Translations under genes and position numbers: made by a program
The notes under the pieces: generated by a model
What the model was told of the DNA's origin: nothing
The model's input: only the letters and a program-made list of their open reading frames with translations
Databases searched by the model: none
Source: an uncultured Clostridia bacterium
Lineage (GTDB): Bacteria; Bacillota; Clostridia; TANB77; CAG-508
Length of the DNA: 64,000 nt
NCBI GenBank assembly: GCA_934167095.1
Contig: CAKPKE010000001.1
Coordinates: 62,001 to 126,000, forward strand
Direction: 5' to 3'
Shown: positions 31,508-40,965 of the stretch, one piece after another
How the letters are laid out: the number at the start of each line of letters is the position of its first letter
Position numbering within the stretch: the first letter of the stretch is position 1

Positions 31508-32584
31508 TTATTTTACATATTCATTTAAAGGTTTGATTTTAAATTCTAAATCTCCAAAGTTTTCTGTTGTAACATAACCAGCTTCAGCATTTATTACATC
31601 TGGTATTCTATTTACAACAGTTGCACAAGTTAATTCAACTGTTGCAGGTTTTGCTACTGTAATAGTTGTGTCTGGTTCTCCATATACAGTCCACTCATTT
31701 TTATCAAATTCTTCTTTAGAATATACTTTTCCTATGCATTCAGACTCTATTGTTATTCCTTCTTCTGTTTCAGTAGTTACAACAGCACTCATTCCAGTTG
31801 CATCTCCTGCTTTTACTGTAGCGCCTAGTGTTTCTGAATATATATCTTCTTTATATGTTGTTGGAACTGTTACTTGTGTTTGTGATTTTACAGTTAATCC
31901 AAGTTTTGAACATAACCAACCATTTACATTCCACATATATGATGGTAAATATTCGCCTGATTCTATTATTCTTTGTCTTTCTTCTGCTGATATTCTATCA
32001 ACAGATGCTACTTGTTTATCAAATTCTTCAAGTGTTAATCCTGCTCCATGAGCCTTTGCTAAAGCTATACCATAGTCTTCAACATTATAGCTTGAACTTC
32101 CTTTTATTTTTGTAATTCTTTGTGTAGAACCTGCAACTGATGTAATTAATTGGCCCCAATAAATATCTTGGTATCCGCTTCCTGTAATTGTGCAGTTTGT
32201 TCTTTTTGCCATTTCATCTAATTTTTTTGTAACTTCTGGATTTGAATTCCATGGGAAGAATGCTTCCTCACATGTTGTTATTGCATTTATTCCAAGTTTT
32301 GCACAAAGCATTAATGCATCTTCAACATCTTTTATTAAACTCATTGTTGTAACAATAGCGATATCTGGGCTTGTACTTTTTAACATTTCTTCTGCATCAG
32401 CTAATGATGTTACTTTTACTCCCATATCATCTTTTCCCATAACAGAACCAATGTCTTTTCCAATAACTGCTGGATTTACATCAATAGCTCCAACTATTTC
32501 TCCACCTTTTTCTAGAACATAGCGCATTGTGTAAACAGCCATTTTTCCTGTTCCAAATTGTACTACTCTTACTTTTCTTTCCAT
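31508..32584 (-). CDS. 2,4-diaminopentanoate dehydrogenase-like NAD(P)-dependent protein
   Basis: 358 residues. Rossmann N-terminus VRVVQFGTGKMAVYTMRYVLEKGGEIVGAID, then DIAIVTTMSLIKDVEDALMLCAKLGINAITTCEEAFFPWN and GSGYQDIYWGQL. This is the dihydrodipicolinate reductase-like family that includes Ord, the last oxidative step before thiolytic cleavage in ornithine fermentation. None of the other ornithine genes (oraS/oraE, ortA/ortB) is nearby, so the substrate may differ. Confidence 0.75.
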   Translation of the reverse strand: MERKVRVVQFGTGKMAVYTMRYVLEKGGEIVGAIDVNPAVIGKDIGSVMGKDDMGVKVTSLADAEEMLKSTSPDIAIVTTMSLIKDVEDALMLCAKLGINAITTCEEAFFPWNSNPEVTKKLDEMAKRTNCTITGSGYQDIYWGQLITSVAGSTQRITKIKGSSSYNVEDYGIALAKAHGAGLTLEEFDKQVASVDRISAEERQRIIESGEYLPSYMWNVNGWLCSKLGLTVKSQTQVTVPTTYKEDIYSETLGATVKAGDATGMSAVVTTETEEGITIESECIGKVYSKEEFDKNEWTVYGEPDTTITVAKPATVELTCATVVNRIPDVINAEAGYVTTENFGDLEFKIKPLNEYVK

Positions 32585-32671
32585 AAAGAAACCTCCTTTA
32601 GTTTAGCAATATTATTGCTTTTTTTATTTATATAAATATTATACCTAAAATATAATTATTATATACTTATA

Positions 32672-33334
32672 CTATTTTTTAAATAGCCCTGTAAAAAAAT
32701 TTCCTATGCCTTTTACTATTCCTATTATGATGTTTGCAAAAATTTTTACAACTATATTACTGTTATATAATTCTACAAGCCAATTATGAGATGGTGGTAT
32801 AATCCACAAAATATAACCAATAAAAATAAGTATTGCAATTACTGCAAAGATTATTATAAAGTCTTTTATCGTCCATTTGTGTTTTATTTTATAACCAATG
32901 CTTCTCATGTATGCTATGTAGCCTTTTCTATATTCTTCTTGTGCTTTTCTTTCTAGTTCTTCATTTTGCTTTCTCACTTGCTCATAATATTGTTTTATTG
33001 TTTCATTATTATAGCTTGCTTCTTGATTATAATTAGCTTTTTGCTGATTTGAATGACTTTGAGGTGCAACATTATTTGTGCTTTGCTTTATTTTATTATT
33101 TAGCTCTTGAGCTTCCTCAAACTCTAATTTTTCATTATATTCTTTTCTTGATTGTTCATTACTTAATATACTGTAAGCTTCATTTATTTTTTTCATCATC
33201 TCTTCAGCTTCTTGCTTTTTCTCAGCTTCTTGTAAGTCTGGATGATATTTTTTAGCAAGCGTTTTATATGCTTTTTCTATTATTTCATTAGATGCGTATC
33301 TACTTACTTCTAGCACATCATATAAATTTTTCAT
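32672..33334 (-). CDS. DnaJ-domain membrane protein
   Basis: 220 residues. J domain 1-65 with the HPD motif (AKKYHPDLQEAE), a Gln/Asn-rich linker, a helical stretch (QVRKQNEELERKAQEEYRKGY) and C-terminal hydrophobic segments (DFIIIFAVIAILIFIGYILWIIPP; IFANIIIGIVKGIGNFFTGLF). It is a type C J protein without the G/F and zinc regions of DnaJ and should recruit Hsp70 to the membrane. Confidence 0.85.
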   Translation of the reverse strand: MKNLYDVLEVSRYASNEIIEKAYKTLAKKYHPDLQEAEKKQEAEEMMKKINEAYSILSNEQSRKEYNEKLEFEEAQELNNKIKQSTNNVAPQSHSNQQKANYNQEASYNNETIKQYYEQVRKQNEELERKAQEEYRKGYIAYMRSIGYKIKHKWTIKDFIIIFAVIAILIFIGYILWIIPPSHNWLVELYNSNIVVKIFANIIIGIVKGIGNFFTGLFKK

Positions 33335-33411
33335 TAAATCTGTCCTTTTTCTAAAATTAAAATTAGTATATCATTAATTTATTTAAAATACTACCATTTT
33401 TTTTAGATTTG

Positions 33412-33420
33412 TGTTATAAT
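33412..33420 (+). promoter_or_regulatory. Extended -10 element before the DUF4364 gene
   Basis: TGTTATAAT (TGn plus consensus -10) 32 bases before the start codon; no clear -35 box, as usual for extended -10 promoters. Confidence 0.6.
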
Positions 33421-33452
33421 CATCTAAAATATTTTTAATGGAGTGAAGAAAT

Positions 33453-33995
33453 TTGAAACTTGCATCTGACGACGAAACTCTTGCCGAAAACAAAGTTCTA
33501 ATTCTTTATGTTTTAGACAAAGCTGGCAAGCCACTAACAAATGATGTATTATATAAAATAGTTTTAGCGGCAGCTGATATGAATTATTTCTATTTTCAGC
33601 AATTTACATTAGATTTAATTAATGTGGATTATATTTTATCTTTTGAAAAAGAAGGAAAAACTTTATATCAGCTTACAGAAAAAGGTCAAACAACTTTAGA
33701 CCTCACACTAGACTTGCTACCTGGAATTATAAAGCTAAAGGCTGACACTAACCTAAAACCTATTTTAGATAGCTCTGAAGAAGAGCAATCTATTGTTGCA
33801 GAATATATTCCACTTAGTGAAAATCATTACAATATTACTTGTAAAATAATTGAAGAAAACGAAACTGTTTTTGAAATAAAAACTTTTGCAGGTTCTAGTA
33901 CTCAAGCAAAAGAAATTGTTCATAACTGGGAAAGTAATGCAGGAAGCATTTACCCTCAAATATTAGAATTATTAAATAAAAAACCTCAAGAATAA
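33453..33995 (+). CDS. DUF4364 family winged-helix protein
   Basis: 180 residues, TTG start behind GGAGTG. N-terminal winged-helix-like half (ENKVLILYVLDKAGKPLTNDVLYKIVL...YQLTEKGQTTLDL) and a β-rich C-terminal half. The DUF4364 family is conserved in Clostridia and is assumed to be a transcription regulator. It has its own promoter and terminator. Confidence 0.88.
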   Translation: MKLASDDETLAENKVLILYVLDKAGKPLTNDVLYKIVLAAADMNYFYFQQFTLDLINVDYILSFEKEGKTLYQLTEKGQTTLDLTLDLLPGIIKLKADTNLKPILDSSEEEQSIVAEYIPLSENHYNITCKIIEENETVFEIKTFAGSSTQAKEIVHNWESNAGSIYPQILELLNKKPQE

Positions 33996-34015
33996 TTTTG
34001 AGGTTTTTTTATTTC
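33978..34015 (+). terminator. Terminator of the DUF4364 gene
   Basis: AAACCTCAA pairs with TTGAGGTTT across GAATAATT, followed by seven T. Confidence 0.85.
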
Positions 34016-34043
34016 TATTATATAATAATGTTACACAGAAAAT

Positions 34044-35345
34044 TTATTTTACATATTTTCTAGATAGAACTATGTTTTCAAATTCTTTTATAAGTTCTTC
34101 TTCTGTATATACTTTCTTTTCTCCTGTTTTGCAATTTTCTACTTCATATTTTCCAGCTTCTTGTTTATCTCCTAAAACTAACATATATGGAGTTCCAAGC
34201 ATATAGCAGTCTTTTATTTTTGCACCTAACATTCCTTGTTTTCTGTCATCTACTATAACAGGAATATCATTTTGCATTAATTTTTCATATAAATTAATTG
34301 CTTCTTCCATTTTTTCTTCTTTAGGAATTATTTGTAATAAATATGGAGCTATGCTTACTGGAAGCGAAACACCTTTTACTTCGTTTTTCTTTCCTCTTAA
34401 AACATTTTCTTCATATATTGTTGCAACAGTTCTGCTTACACCAATTCCATAGCAACCCATGTATAAATCTTTTTCTTTTCCTTCTGCATCTATGTAAGTT
34501 GCTTTCATTGAAGAAGAATATTTTGTTCCTAATTGGAAAATGTGTCCTAATTCTATTGATTTTTTAGATTCAACATTTGATTTATCATTTATTCCATATT
34601 TTTCTTTTAAATATTCATCTGCATCTTCTCTTTCTAGAATTTCAGTGTTAAACATTGTTCCTGTTGCTTTATCTACTAGAATTGTGTCTTCTCCTATTGG
34701 AGATTCAAGCATGAACTCTTCAGATTGATTTCCGCCCATTGCACCACTATCTGCTGCAACTGGCATTGCATTTAGTTCTAATATTTTAAATATTTCTATG
34801 TATGCTTTTCTGATATTTGCATAAGTTTTTTTGCAAGCTTCTTCATCTGTATCAAAGCTATATGCATCCATCATTGGGAATGTTTTTCCTCTTAATAAAT
34901 ATCCTCTTGTACGAATTTCATTTCTAAATTTTTCGCCAATTTGATAAAATGTTACAGGCAAGCTTTTATATGAAGAAACTCTGCCTCTTACAAAATCAGT
35001 TATTGCTTCTTCTGCAGTTGGAGCTAAAACAAAATCTCCTTTTTCTGTGTTTGCTGTAATCATTACACCTTCTTCTATATATTTAGAAAGTCTTCCTGAT
35101 TCTTCCCATAATTTTGAAGGTTGCATAATTGGAAGTAGTACTTCTATACATCCATACTTATTAAGCACACCTCTTATTACTGCTTCAACATTTTGTCTTA
35201 CTCTTAATGGTACATTATTGTAAGCAAAAATTCCTGTTCCGTATTGAACTAATTGGTTTGTTTGAAGTAGCATATCTTGTGCTGGATAAAATTCATCTAA
35301 ATTATTTACTCTTATTGTTCCTAATCCTGTTTGTGATAATTTCAT
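34044..35345 (-). CDS. proS: Prolyl-tRNA synthetase, form without editing insertion
   Basis: 433 residues from the ATG at 35345, 9 bases after AAAGGA (the frame also has a TTG two codons upstream, too near the site). Class II core motifs: GIFAYNNVPLRVRQN, EKFRNEIRTRGYLLRGKTFPMMDAYSFD and CYGIGVSRTVA, then an anticodon-binding domain with IPVIVDDRKQGMLGAKIKD. Most bacterial ProRS are ~570 residues with an INS editing domain between motifs 2 and 3; here the two motifs are only ~160 residues apart, so INS is missing, as in alphaproteobacteria. Removal of Ala-tRNA-Pro would need a separate protein. Confidence 0.93.
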   Translation of the reverse strand: MKLSQTGLGTIRVNNLDEFYPAQDMLLQTNQLVQYGTGIFAYNNVPLRVRQNVEAVIRGVLNKYGCIEVLLPIMQPSKLWEESGRLSKYIEEGVMITANTEKGDFVLAPTAEEAITDFVRGRVSSYKSLPVTFYQIGEKFRNEIRTRGYLLRGKTFPMMDAYSFDTDEEACKKTYANIRKAYIEIFKILELNAMPVAADSGAMGGNQSEEFMLESPIGEDTILVDKATGTMFNTEILEREDADEYLKEKYGINDKSNVESKKSIELGHIFQLGTKYSSSMKATYIDAEGKEKDLYMGCYGIGVSRTVATIYEENVLRGKKNEVKGVSLPVSIAPYLLQIIPKEEKMEEAINLYEKLMQNDIPVIVDDRKQGMLGAKIKDCYMLGTPYMLVLGDKQEAGKYEVENCKTGEKKVYTEEELIKEFENIVLSRKYVK

Positions 35346-35422
35346 ATTCAAATTTCCTTTCTATTCTTACTTTAAAGTCACACATTATCATTCAATCTAA
35401 TTTTTGTGTATTTTTATAGCCT

Positions 35423-36028
35423 TTATTCTTCATTTTCACTCGGCATTGGAGCCTCATGTTTTGTTTCATTATTTGGCACTATATCATCTATAACTATTTG
35501 TTCATTTTCATCTAATTTATATCTTGGCAAATCAGGAAGTTCATCTAGGCAAGACACTCCAAACATTTTTAAGAAATTTGATGTAGTACTATAAATTGTT
35601 GGCTTACCTGGTAAGTCCGCTTTTCCAACAACTTCAATGAGATTATATTCTAATAATTTGTATATTGTACCATCTGAATTTACACCTCTTATTGCTTCAA
35701 TTTCAGCTCTAGTAATTTTAGGATTGTATGCTATTATTGCTAAAGTTTCCATTGCTGCTTGTGATAAATTAGGTTTGCTTCTTTTATCAAATATTGGATA
35801 TAAATATTCATAAATTTCTTTTTTAGTTGTAAGCTGATATCCATCTTCAACTTTTATTATTTCAATTCCTCTATCTGCTTTTGAATAATCATTATTCATT
35901 AAGTTTATTCTGTCAATTATTTCATCAGAAGATAATTCTAAAATTGACATAAGCTCATTTATTTTTACATCTCTTCCACTTGCAAAAAGAATTGCCTCAA
36001 TTATACCCTTTTGTTTTTCTATTTCCAT
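35423..36028 (-). CDS. scpB: Segregation and condensation protein B
   Basis: 201 residues. Two winged helices: IEAILFASGRDVKINELMSIL and QAAMETLAIIAYNPKITRAEIEAIRGVNSDGTIYKLLEYNLIEVVGKADLPGKP, the ScpB signature. It forms the condensin complex with SMC and ScpA. scpA is not adjacent. Confidence 0.95.
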   Translation of the reverse strand: MEIEKQKGIIEAILFASGRDVKINELMSILELSSDEIIDRINLMNNDYSKADRGIEIIKVEDGYQLTTKKEIYEYLYPIFDKRSKPNLSQAAMETLAIIAYNPKITRAEIEAIRGVNSDGTIYKLLEYNLIEVVGKADLPGKPTIYSTTSNFLKMFGVSCLDELPDLPRYKLDENEQIVIDDIVPNNETKHEAPMPSENEE

Positions 36029-36164
36029 AATTTATTCCTATCTTTTCTAATCTCTACGCTCCTACATTATACACGCAAAACAGGCTTTATGTCAATATTT
36101 GCTTGAAGTAAATTTAAAAGTGTGATATTATAAACATGAAATTGTTAAGAAAGGATTTTTAGTC

Positions 36165-36314
36165 ATGTTTAATAACAAAAAAGAAATAAAAATAGTTTCT
36201 GGAAATGGTGAAAATTTAAAAATTTCAGATGTTTCTGACAATGTTGGAATTGCATCTCCTGATGAAGATTCTAATGTAAAAAAGAATGTGATTATTCCTG
36301 AAGAGAAAAAGTAA
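36165..36314 (+). CDS. Small 49-residue protein of unknown function
   Basis: Starts MFNNKKEIKIVSGNGENLKI and ends NVIIPEEKK. AAAGGA lies ten bases before the ATG, and a clean terminator follows the stop by a few bases, so this is a genuine compact gene although very short. It is charged, without membrane segments. The family is not recognised. Confidence 0.75.
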   Translation: MFNNKKEIKIVSGNGENLKISDVSDNVGIASPDEDSNVKKNVIIPEEKK

Positions 36315-36318
36315 AAGA

Positions 36319-36357
36319 AAAAATCGTTTTACAATAAAAGTAAAACGGTTCTTTCTT
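36319..36357 (+). terminator. Terminator of the 49-residue gene
   Basis: AATCGTTTTAC (36322-36332) pairs with GTAAAACGGTT (36340-36350), T-rich downstream. Confidence 0.8.
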
Positions 36358-36393
36358 ATCTTAAAGGAATTTATTTATGTTCTATTTATCTAA

Positions 36394-37098
36394 TTATATA
36401 GCTTCTTCATTGTTTATAGCTGTTTCTTCAGATTTTTCTTCTTGGTTATCTTCTTCTTTGATAACTTCTAAACTTCCTACAGAAACTTCATATGCTACTT
36501 TATTTTCAACAGTTCCATCTTCATATTTTTTCTCATATTGTCTTGATTGAACTCTTCCTACTATTTTAACTTCTGTTCCAACTTCCATGTTTTCACAGAA
36601 TCTAGCAGTTCTTCCCCATGCTATACATGGTATATAGTCTGATTTACTGTAAGCTCTGTTTACAGCAAGTAATATATCTGCAATTTCTCTTCCAAATGGT
36701 GTTTGTCTGTAAATTGGCTTTTTGCAAATATAACCAATTAAAGTAACTTCATTTGATAAGAAATCTTTTCTTGCTTCAACTTCGCTTTCTTGGTCTTCAA
36801 GCATTGTTACATTTTTTGCAAATACTGTAAGTACTAATTTGTTTCTACCTTCTATATAACTATTATATGATCTGAATTGACCTTCAACAGTTATTTTCGA
36901 ATTAACTGGTATTTCTCCTTCTGTCATTAGTCTTTCTGATATTGTGATTGGTATAATATCACTGCTACCACTTAATCTTGGTACGCTTAAATCAAAAATA
37001 TAGAATTTTTCTCCATATATTTCATGACTAAATCTTTTTTCACTAGTTACCTTTCCCACTAGTACTATGTGGTTGTTTTCTGAATAATTTGTATCCAA
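36394..37098 (-). CDS. Protein with two OB folds, SSB-like
   Basis: 234 residues from a TTG at 37098, nine bases after AGGAGG. An ATG 18 bases upstream would put the ribosome binding site inside its own Arg-Arg codons, so the TTG is preferred. Two OB-fold SSB-like domains: HIVLVGKVTSEKRFSHEIYGEKFYIFDLSV and NEVTLIGYICKKPIYRQTPFGREIADILLAVNR...IPCIAWGRTARFCENMEVGTEVKIVGRVQSRQY. The tail is acidic but lacks the DDIPF-type end of replicative SSB. It is probably an accessory single-strand binding protein. Confidence 0.85.
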   Translation of the reverse strand: MDTNYSENNHIVLVGKVTSEKRFSHEIYGEKFYIFDLSVPRLSGSSDIIPITISERLMTEGEIPVNSKITVEGQFRSYNSYIEGRNKLVLTVFAKNVTMLEDQESEVEARKDFLSNEVTLIGYICKKPIYRQTPFGREIADILLAVNRAYSKSDYIPCIAWGRTARFCENMEVGTEVKIVGRVQSRQYEKKYEDGTVENKVAYEVSVGSLEVIKEEDNQEEKSEETAINNEEAI

Positions 37099-37239
37099 CT
37101 TAAATTTCCTCCTCATTTTCTTTTTTAGTGCATTTGTATTTTTTTGTCTCTTTTATAACCTACAATACCTATTATACTACCATTTTTTGGTTTTGTCTAC
37201 ATAAAAGGTTGATTTTTTTGCATTTTTTATTAAATTTTC

Positions 37240-37719
37240 TCATTTTGCGTAAATTATGGCTAAAGCAATAATTATCATAATGTCGTATATATCAACGTTT
37301 TCACGGTTTACATTAACTTTTATTTCTTGCGGTTCAATTTTAATATTTTGTAAATTAATTATGGTTGATTGCAAGCAAATTAGTATTTGTTCGTCTTGTA
37401 TACTTGATATTGTAATGTCACTTTTAGAGTTATATCCATAAGTTATTACTTGTTCTATTAAAAATTTATCTTTATCTATATCTGTATTCATGTCTAAATT
37501 GTAAACTACGTTTTTACTATTATTAACTATTTTTTGAAGTATATTCCAATTTGTTATTTTTTCATTAAAAACAATTGTATCTAATTTTATATTTTTTATG
37601 TTATCTATGTTTTCTTCTTTAATGTACATTGTTTCACAATTATTTACTAAAAATTTTGTTATAAGATTTCTTAACTGGCTTTCGCTTTCCTTACTGGTTA
37701 TTATCTCAATAAAAGGCAT
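37240..37719 (-). CDS. Hypothetical 159-residue protein
   Basis: I-, N- and K-rich α/β protein (MPFIEIITSKESESQLRNLI; YNLDMNTDIDKDKFLIEQVITYGYNSKSDITISSI) with a hydrophobic end IYDIMIIIALAIIYAK. The stretch GYNSKSDITISSI is faintly like the C-terminal domain of Mur ligases, but no catalytic motif is present. Not recognised. Confidence 0.6.
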   Translation of the reverse strand: MPFIEIITSKESESQLRNLITKFLVNNCETMYIKEENIDNIKNIKLDTIVFNEKITNWNILQKIVNNSKNVVYNLDMNTDIDKDKFLIEQVITYGYNSKSDITISSIQDEQILICLQSTIINLQNIKIEPQEIKVNVNRENVDIYDIMIIIALAIIYAK

Positions 37720-37768
37720 ATTATCTCCAATCTTCTTAGCTTTTGATATAGATTTAATAACATTTTAC

Positions 37769-37957
37769 TTAATTTACTATATTTTCTTCATTTTCGATAT
37801 AATTTATACTATTAATTATATTTTTATTTTGCACATTTGAGGATGTTTGTACAGTTTCTTCGTCTTTTTGAAAGTTTGATACAGATAGCAATATTGCTAC
37901 CATTCCCATTGCTAAAAAATATGAACAAATCTTTTTTCTGCTAAAAACAAAAAACAT
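37769..37957 (-). CDS. Small single-pass membrane protein
   Basis: 62 residues from the ATG at 37957, which has a perfect AGGAGG eight bases upstream; a longer frame to 37984 lacks one. Basic N-terminus FSRKKICSYF, one membrane helix LAMGMVAILLSVSNF and an Asn-rich external tail. Not recognised. It precedes the 159-residue gene on the same strand. Confidence 0.65.
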   Translation of the reverse strand: MFFVFSRKKICSYFLAMGMVAILLSVSNFQKDEETVQTSSNVQNKNIINSINYIENEENIVN

Positions 37958-38015
37958 ATATATTATCCTCCTAATGCTTGGCATTTACTTTAATATATAT
38001 GTTTTTTATTATTTT

Positions 38016-39599
38016 TTATTCACTTTTCATTTTATTTTTTATGTATTCTATTTCTTCAGCTTGGTCAAGTCTTACAAATATTGGCTCACCCTTTTCAATT
38101 ACAGTTAAGTCTTTTGTAATATTTCCAAAGTTTTTAATAGTTTCATATTCTTTATATTTTTCGTCATTTATTCCAAGCTGTTTAAATATTTTATTTGAAG
38201 TTTCTTTTAATGCTGGATTTATTAATATTGCAATTATTCTTAAAGTTTCAACTAAATTGCTCATTACCGCTTCTAGCTTATCTGTTTCTTCATTTTTAGC
38301 AAGCACCCATGGAGCTGTTTCGTCTACATATTTGTTAGCTCTTGAAATTATAGACCATATAGAATCTAATGCATTAGACATGTGATATGTGTCCATATTT
38401 TCTTCATATTCTGCAATTTTTGTATTTATTGTATTTTTTAAATCACTATCAAATTCAGTAACTTCGCCTTTATAGTCTGGAACTTTTCCGCCAAAATATT
38501 TATTTACCATTCCAACAGTTCTATTTAAAAGATTTCCTAAGTCGTTACATAAATCAAAGTTATACTTATTTACAAAATCCTCTGGTGTAAATATTGCGTC
38601 TTGACCATAAGGAAACTCCTTAAGTAGGAAATATCTTGTTGCATCTAATCCATATCTTTCAACAAGCATTTCTGGATAGATAATATTTCCTTTAGATTTT
38701 GACATTTTTCCATCTTTCATCATTAAAAATCCATGAGAATAGATTTTCTTTGGAATAGGAAGTCCTAATGCCATCAAGAATATTGGCCAATAAATACCAT
38801 GGAATCTGATTATATCTTTTCCTACTAAATGTAAGTCTGCTGGCCAGTACTTTTTAAATAAGCTATCATCATCAGACATGTATCCAAGTGCTGTTATGTA
38901 ATTTGTTAAAGCGTCTAACCATACATAAATTACATGTTTTGGGTCCTTAGGTACTTTTATTCCCCAATCAAAAGAAGTTCTTGTAACACACAAATCTTCT
39001 AGTCCTGGCTTAATAAAATTATTAAATATTTCATTTTTTCTTGATTCAGGGCAAATGAAGTCTGGATTTTCTTCATAAAACTTCTCTAGTTTTGCTTGGT
39101 ATTTTTTCATATTAAAGAAGTAAGATTCTTCTTTCATCTTTTTAACTTCTCTTCCACAATCAGGGCATTTTCCATCTACTAATTGTGTTTCAGTAAAATA
39201 TGTTTCACATGGCATACAATACCAACCTTCATATTCACCTTTATATATGTCACCTTGCTCCATAAACTTATCAAAAATTTTCTCAACAATTTTTGTATGG
39301 CGTTCTTCAGTTGTTCTTATAAAGTCATCATATTCAATGCCCATAAGCTTCCAAAGTTCTTTTGCTTGCTTTGCCATTTCGTCAACATGCTCTTGTGGTG
39401 TTTTTCCATTTTTTATAGCTACTTGCTCAATTTTTTGACCATGCTCATCAAGACCTGTCAACATTCTTGCATCGTAGCCTCTTTGTATTTTGTATTTTTT
39501 TATTGTATCAGCAAGTACTGTTGTATATGCTGTTCCTAAATGGAATCTTCCACTAGGATAATATATTGGTGTTGTAATATAAAAAGTCTTTTTTTCCAT
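38016..39599 (-). CDS. metG: Methionyl-tRNA synthetase
   Basis: 527 residues from the ATG at 39599 (AAAGGA upstream). HIGH-type motif FHLGTAYT, one zinc knuckle CMPCETYFTETQLVDGKCPDCG, KMSKS in DGKMSKSKGN, and the α-helical anticodon domain with NLLNRTVGMVNKY. It lacks the C-terminal dimerisation tRNA-binding domain of many Firmicutes enzymes (~650 residues). No T-box leader is visible. Confidence 0.95.
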   Translation of the reverse strand: MEKKTFYITTPIYYPSGRFHLGTAYTTVLADTIKKYKIQRGYDARMLTGLDEHGQKIEQVAIKNGKTPQEHVDEMAKQAKELWKLMGIEYDDFIRTTEERHTKIVEKIFDKFMEQGDIYKGEYEGWYCMPCETYFTETQLVDGKCPDCGREVKKMKEESYFFNMKKYQAKLEKFYEENPDFICPESRKNEIFNNFIKPGLEDLCVTRTSFDWGIKVPKDPKHVIYVWLDALTNYITALGYMSDDDSLFKKYWPADLHLVGKDIIRFHGIYWPIFLMALGLPIPKKIYSHGFLMMKDGKMSKSKGNIIYPEMLVERYGLDATRYFLLKEFPYGQDAIFTPEDFVNKYNFDLCNDLGNLLNRTVGMVNKYFGGKVPDYKGEVTEFDSDLKNTINTKIAEYEENMDTYHMSNALDSIWSIISRANKYVDETAPWVLAKNEETDKLEAVMSNLVETLRIIAILINPALKETSNKIFKQLGINDEKYKEYETIKNFGNITKDLTVIEKGEPIFVRLDQAEEIEYIKNKMKSE

Positions 39600-39731
39600 T
39601 TTACTGACATTCCTTTCTTTCAAGACACAAAATTTAATAAAACATTGTATTTTACAATTATTTTTTCAAACTTCAACCTTGCAATTAATTTATAGAAAAA
39701 TAATAGCGCCTTTTTATGGGCGCCTTTAATT

Positions 39732-39980
39732 TTATTTGTCTTCTTCTTTTTTTGATGGCATTTCTAAATCGTTTGCAACTATGTTTGCTCTACCAATTAC
39801 CATTATTAGACCTATAAACAATAAAATTATTCCTATAACAATAAACATTACTGATGTTGTTATAGAATCCCCAGCTATACTGCTTTGAAAACCAGTAAAT
39901 AGCATTGATACACCAATTATTGCAATTAGTATCCAAAATACCCATACTGATGTTTTTACGTTCTTTTCTTTATTAGCCAT
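39732..39980 (-). CDS. Hypothetical two-helix membrane protein
   Basis: 82 residues with helices VWVFWILIAIIGVSMLFTGF and IVIGIILLFIGLIMVIG and a charged C-terminus. AGGAGG precedes the start. GGCGCC-rich inverted sequence at ~39706-39724 follows the stop and may act as a terminator. Not recognised. Confidence 0.7.
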   Translation of the reverse strand: MANKEKNVKTSVWVFWILIAIIGVSMLFTGFQSSIAGDSITTSVMFIVIGIILLFIGLIMVIGRANIVANDLEMPSKKEEDK

Positions 39981-40061
39981 GGCGCCTATTCCTCCTTCGT
40001 TTTATACTATAACAATTATATTGAATTGAATTATAAAAGTCAACATTTTTTTAATTTATTA

Positions 40062-40814
40062 TTACACTTCTCTACATTTTATAACTCTTCTTTGAGTTCC
40101 ATAATTACTACAAGTAATTAAAGTGATTTCTCTTCTTCCATTTGTAAGCTGACTTGTGCAACTTACATCATCTGGTTCAACTATTGTTATTTCATAAGCT
40201 TCATAAGTAACTTTTTTTCTTGTTGCCATATCTTCTAAAACTGCAATATCTCCAACTTGCATTTTATATAACTTTCCAAAAAGTTTTCCGCTTCCATAGT
40301 TATGTCCTACTATGCAGTAGTTTCCAACAGTATTTGGAGCTCCTCCCCAATACTTGTTTAACGATATTTTTAAAAGTTCATCTGATGTTTCAGATATTAC
40401 TGGATAATCTATGTCTAGACTTGGAATAGTTAAAATTGAATCAACTGTATAATCTATTCCAGTATCTGTTGTATATGTATTATCGGTTAAATCGCCAGTA
40501 TCTGTTACAATTTGATTTGTTACTCTTTCAGATTCATTGGCACCTAAAGTTACTATGATTACATCATTTACAACATTTTTTGTAGTTGTATCTTTTTGAT
40601 TTTCTTCTTGCTGTTTATCTTTATTCCATAAGTCAGCTAAAATTCTTTTAGAAGTTTCTTCGCTTTTATTTCTATCATTTTCTGCATACACATAGTATCC
40701 ACATAGTAAAACTATTAGAAAAATAGATATAAAAAACTTGATTTTGTACATTCGTTTTTTTCTTTTTAGCTCAGGTGTAATATATAATTTTTCAGTAATA
40801 AGAATTTGATTCAT
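40062..40814 (-). CDS. Sortase, class D-like
   Basis: 250 residues. Basic N-terminus, membrane helix FFISIFLIVLLCGYYVYA (~28-45), variable stalk, then the sortase β barrel with LTIPSLDIDYPVI, the catalytic His in NYCIVGHNYG, Cys in ITLITCSNYG and Arg in RRVIKCR. Sortases anchor LPxTG-type proteins to the wall. The TLxTC form and lone position suggest class D/E rather than pilus-type class C. No LPxTG substrate is encoded in the window. Confidence 0.88.
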   Translation of the reverse strand: MNQILITEKLYITPELKRKKRMYKIKFFISIFLIVLLCGYYVYAENDRNKSEETSKRILADLWNKDKQQEENQKDTTTKNVVNDVIIVTLGANESERVTNQIVTDTGDLTDNTYTTDTGIDYTVDSILTIPSLDIDYPVISETSDELLKISLNKYWGGAPNTVGNYCIVGHNYGSGKLFGKLYKMQVGDIAVLEDMATRKKVTYEAYEITIVEPDDVSCTSQLTNGRREITLITCSNYGTQRRVIKCREV

Positions 40815-40911
40815 ACTATTCCTTTCTTTTTTATTTTTTCTTCAAATGACATTATAACATTAATTTTATATTTTTTAAAGGGGCTATTTTAAAAATTTAC
40901 ATAATTTTATT

Positions 40912-40956
40912 AAAAAACAGCAACATAGAATTTTATTTTCTATATTGCCATCTTTA
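40912..40956 (-). terminator. Terminator of Rpn gene copy 2
   Basis: AACAGCAACATAGAA opposite TTCTATATTGCCAT; nearly the same as the one at 19796-19838. Confidence 0.8.
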
Positions 40957-40965
40957 TTATTTAAT

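Noticed and set aside
31508..32584. Ornithine fermentation cluster
   Set aside because: Only one Ord-like dehydrogenase is present; no aminomutase or thiolase genes nearby.
34016..39731. T-box leaders before proS and metG
   Set aside because: The gaps before both genes are about 70-130 bases, too short, and no T-box core or antiterminator is visible.
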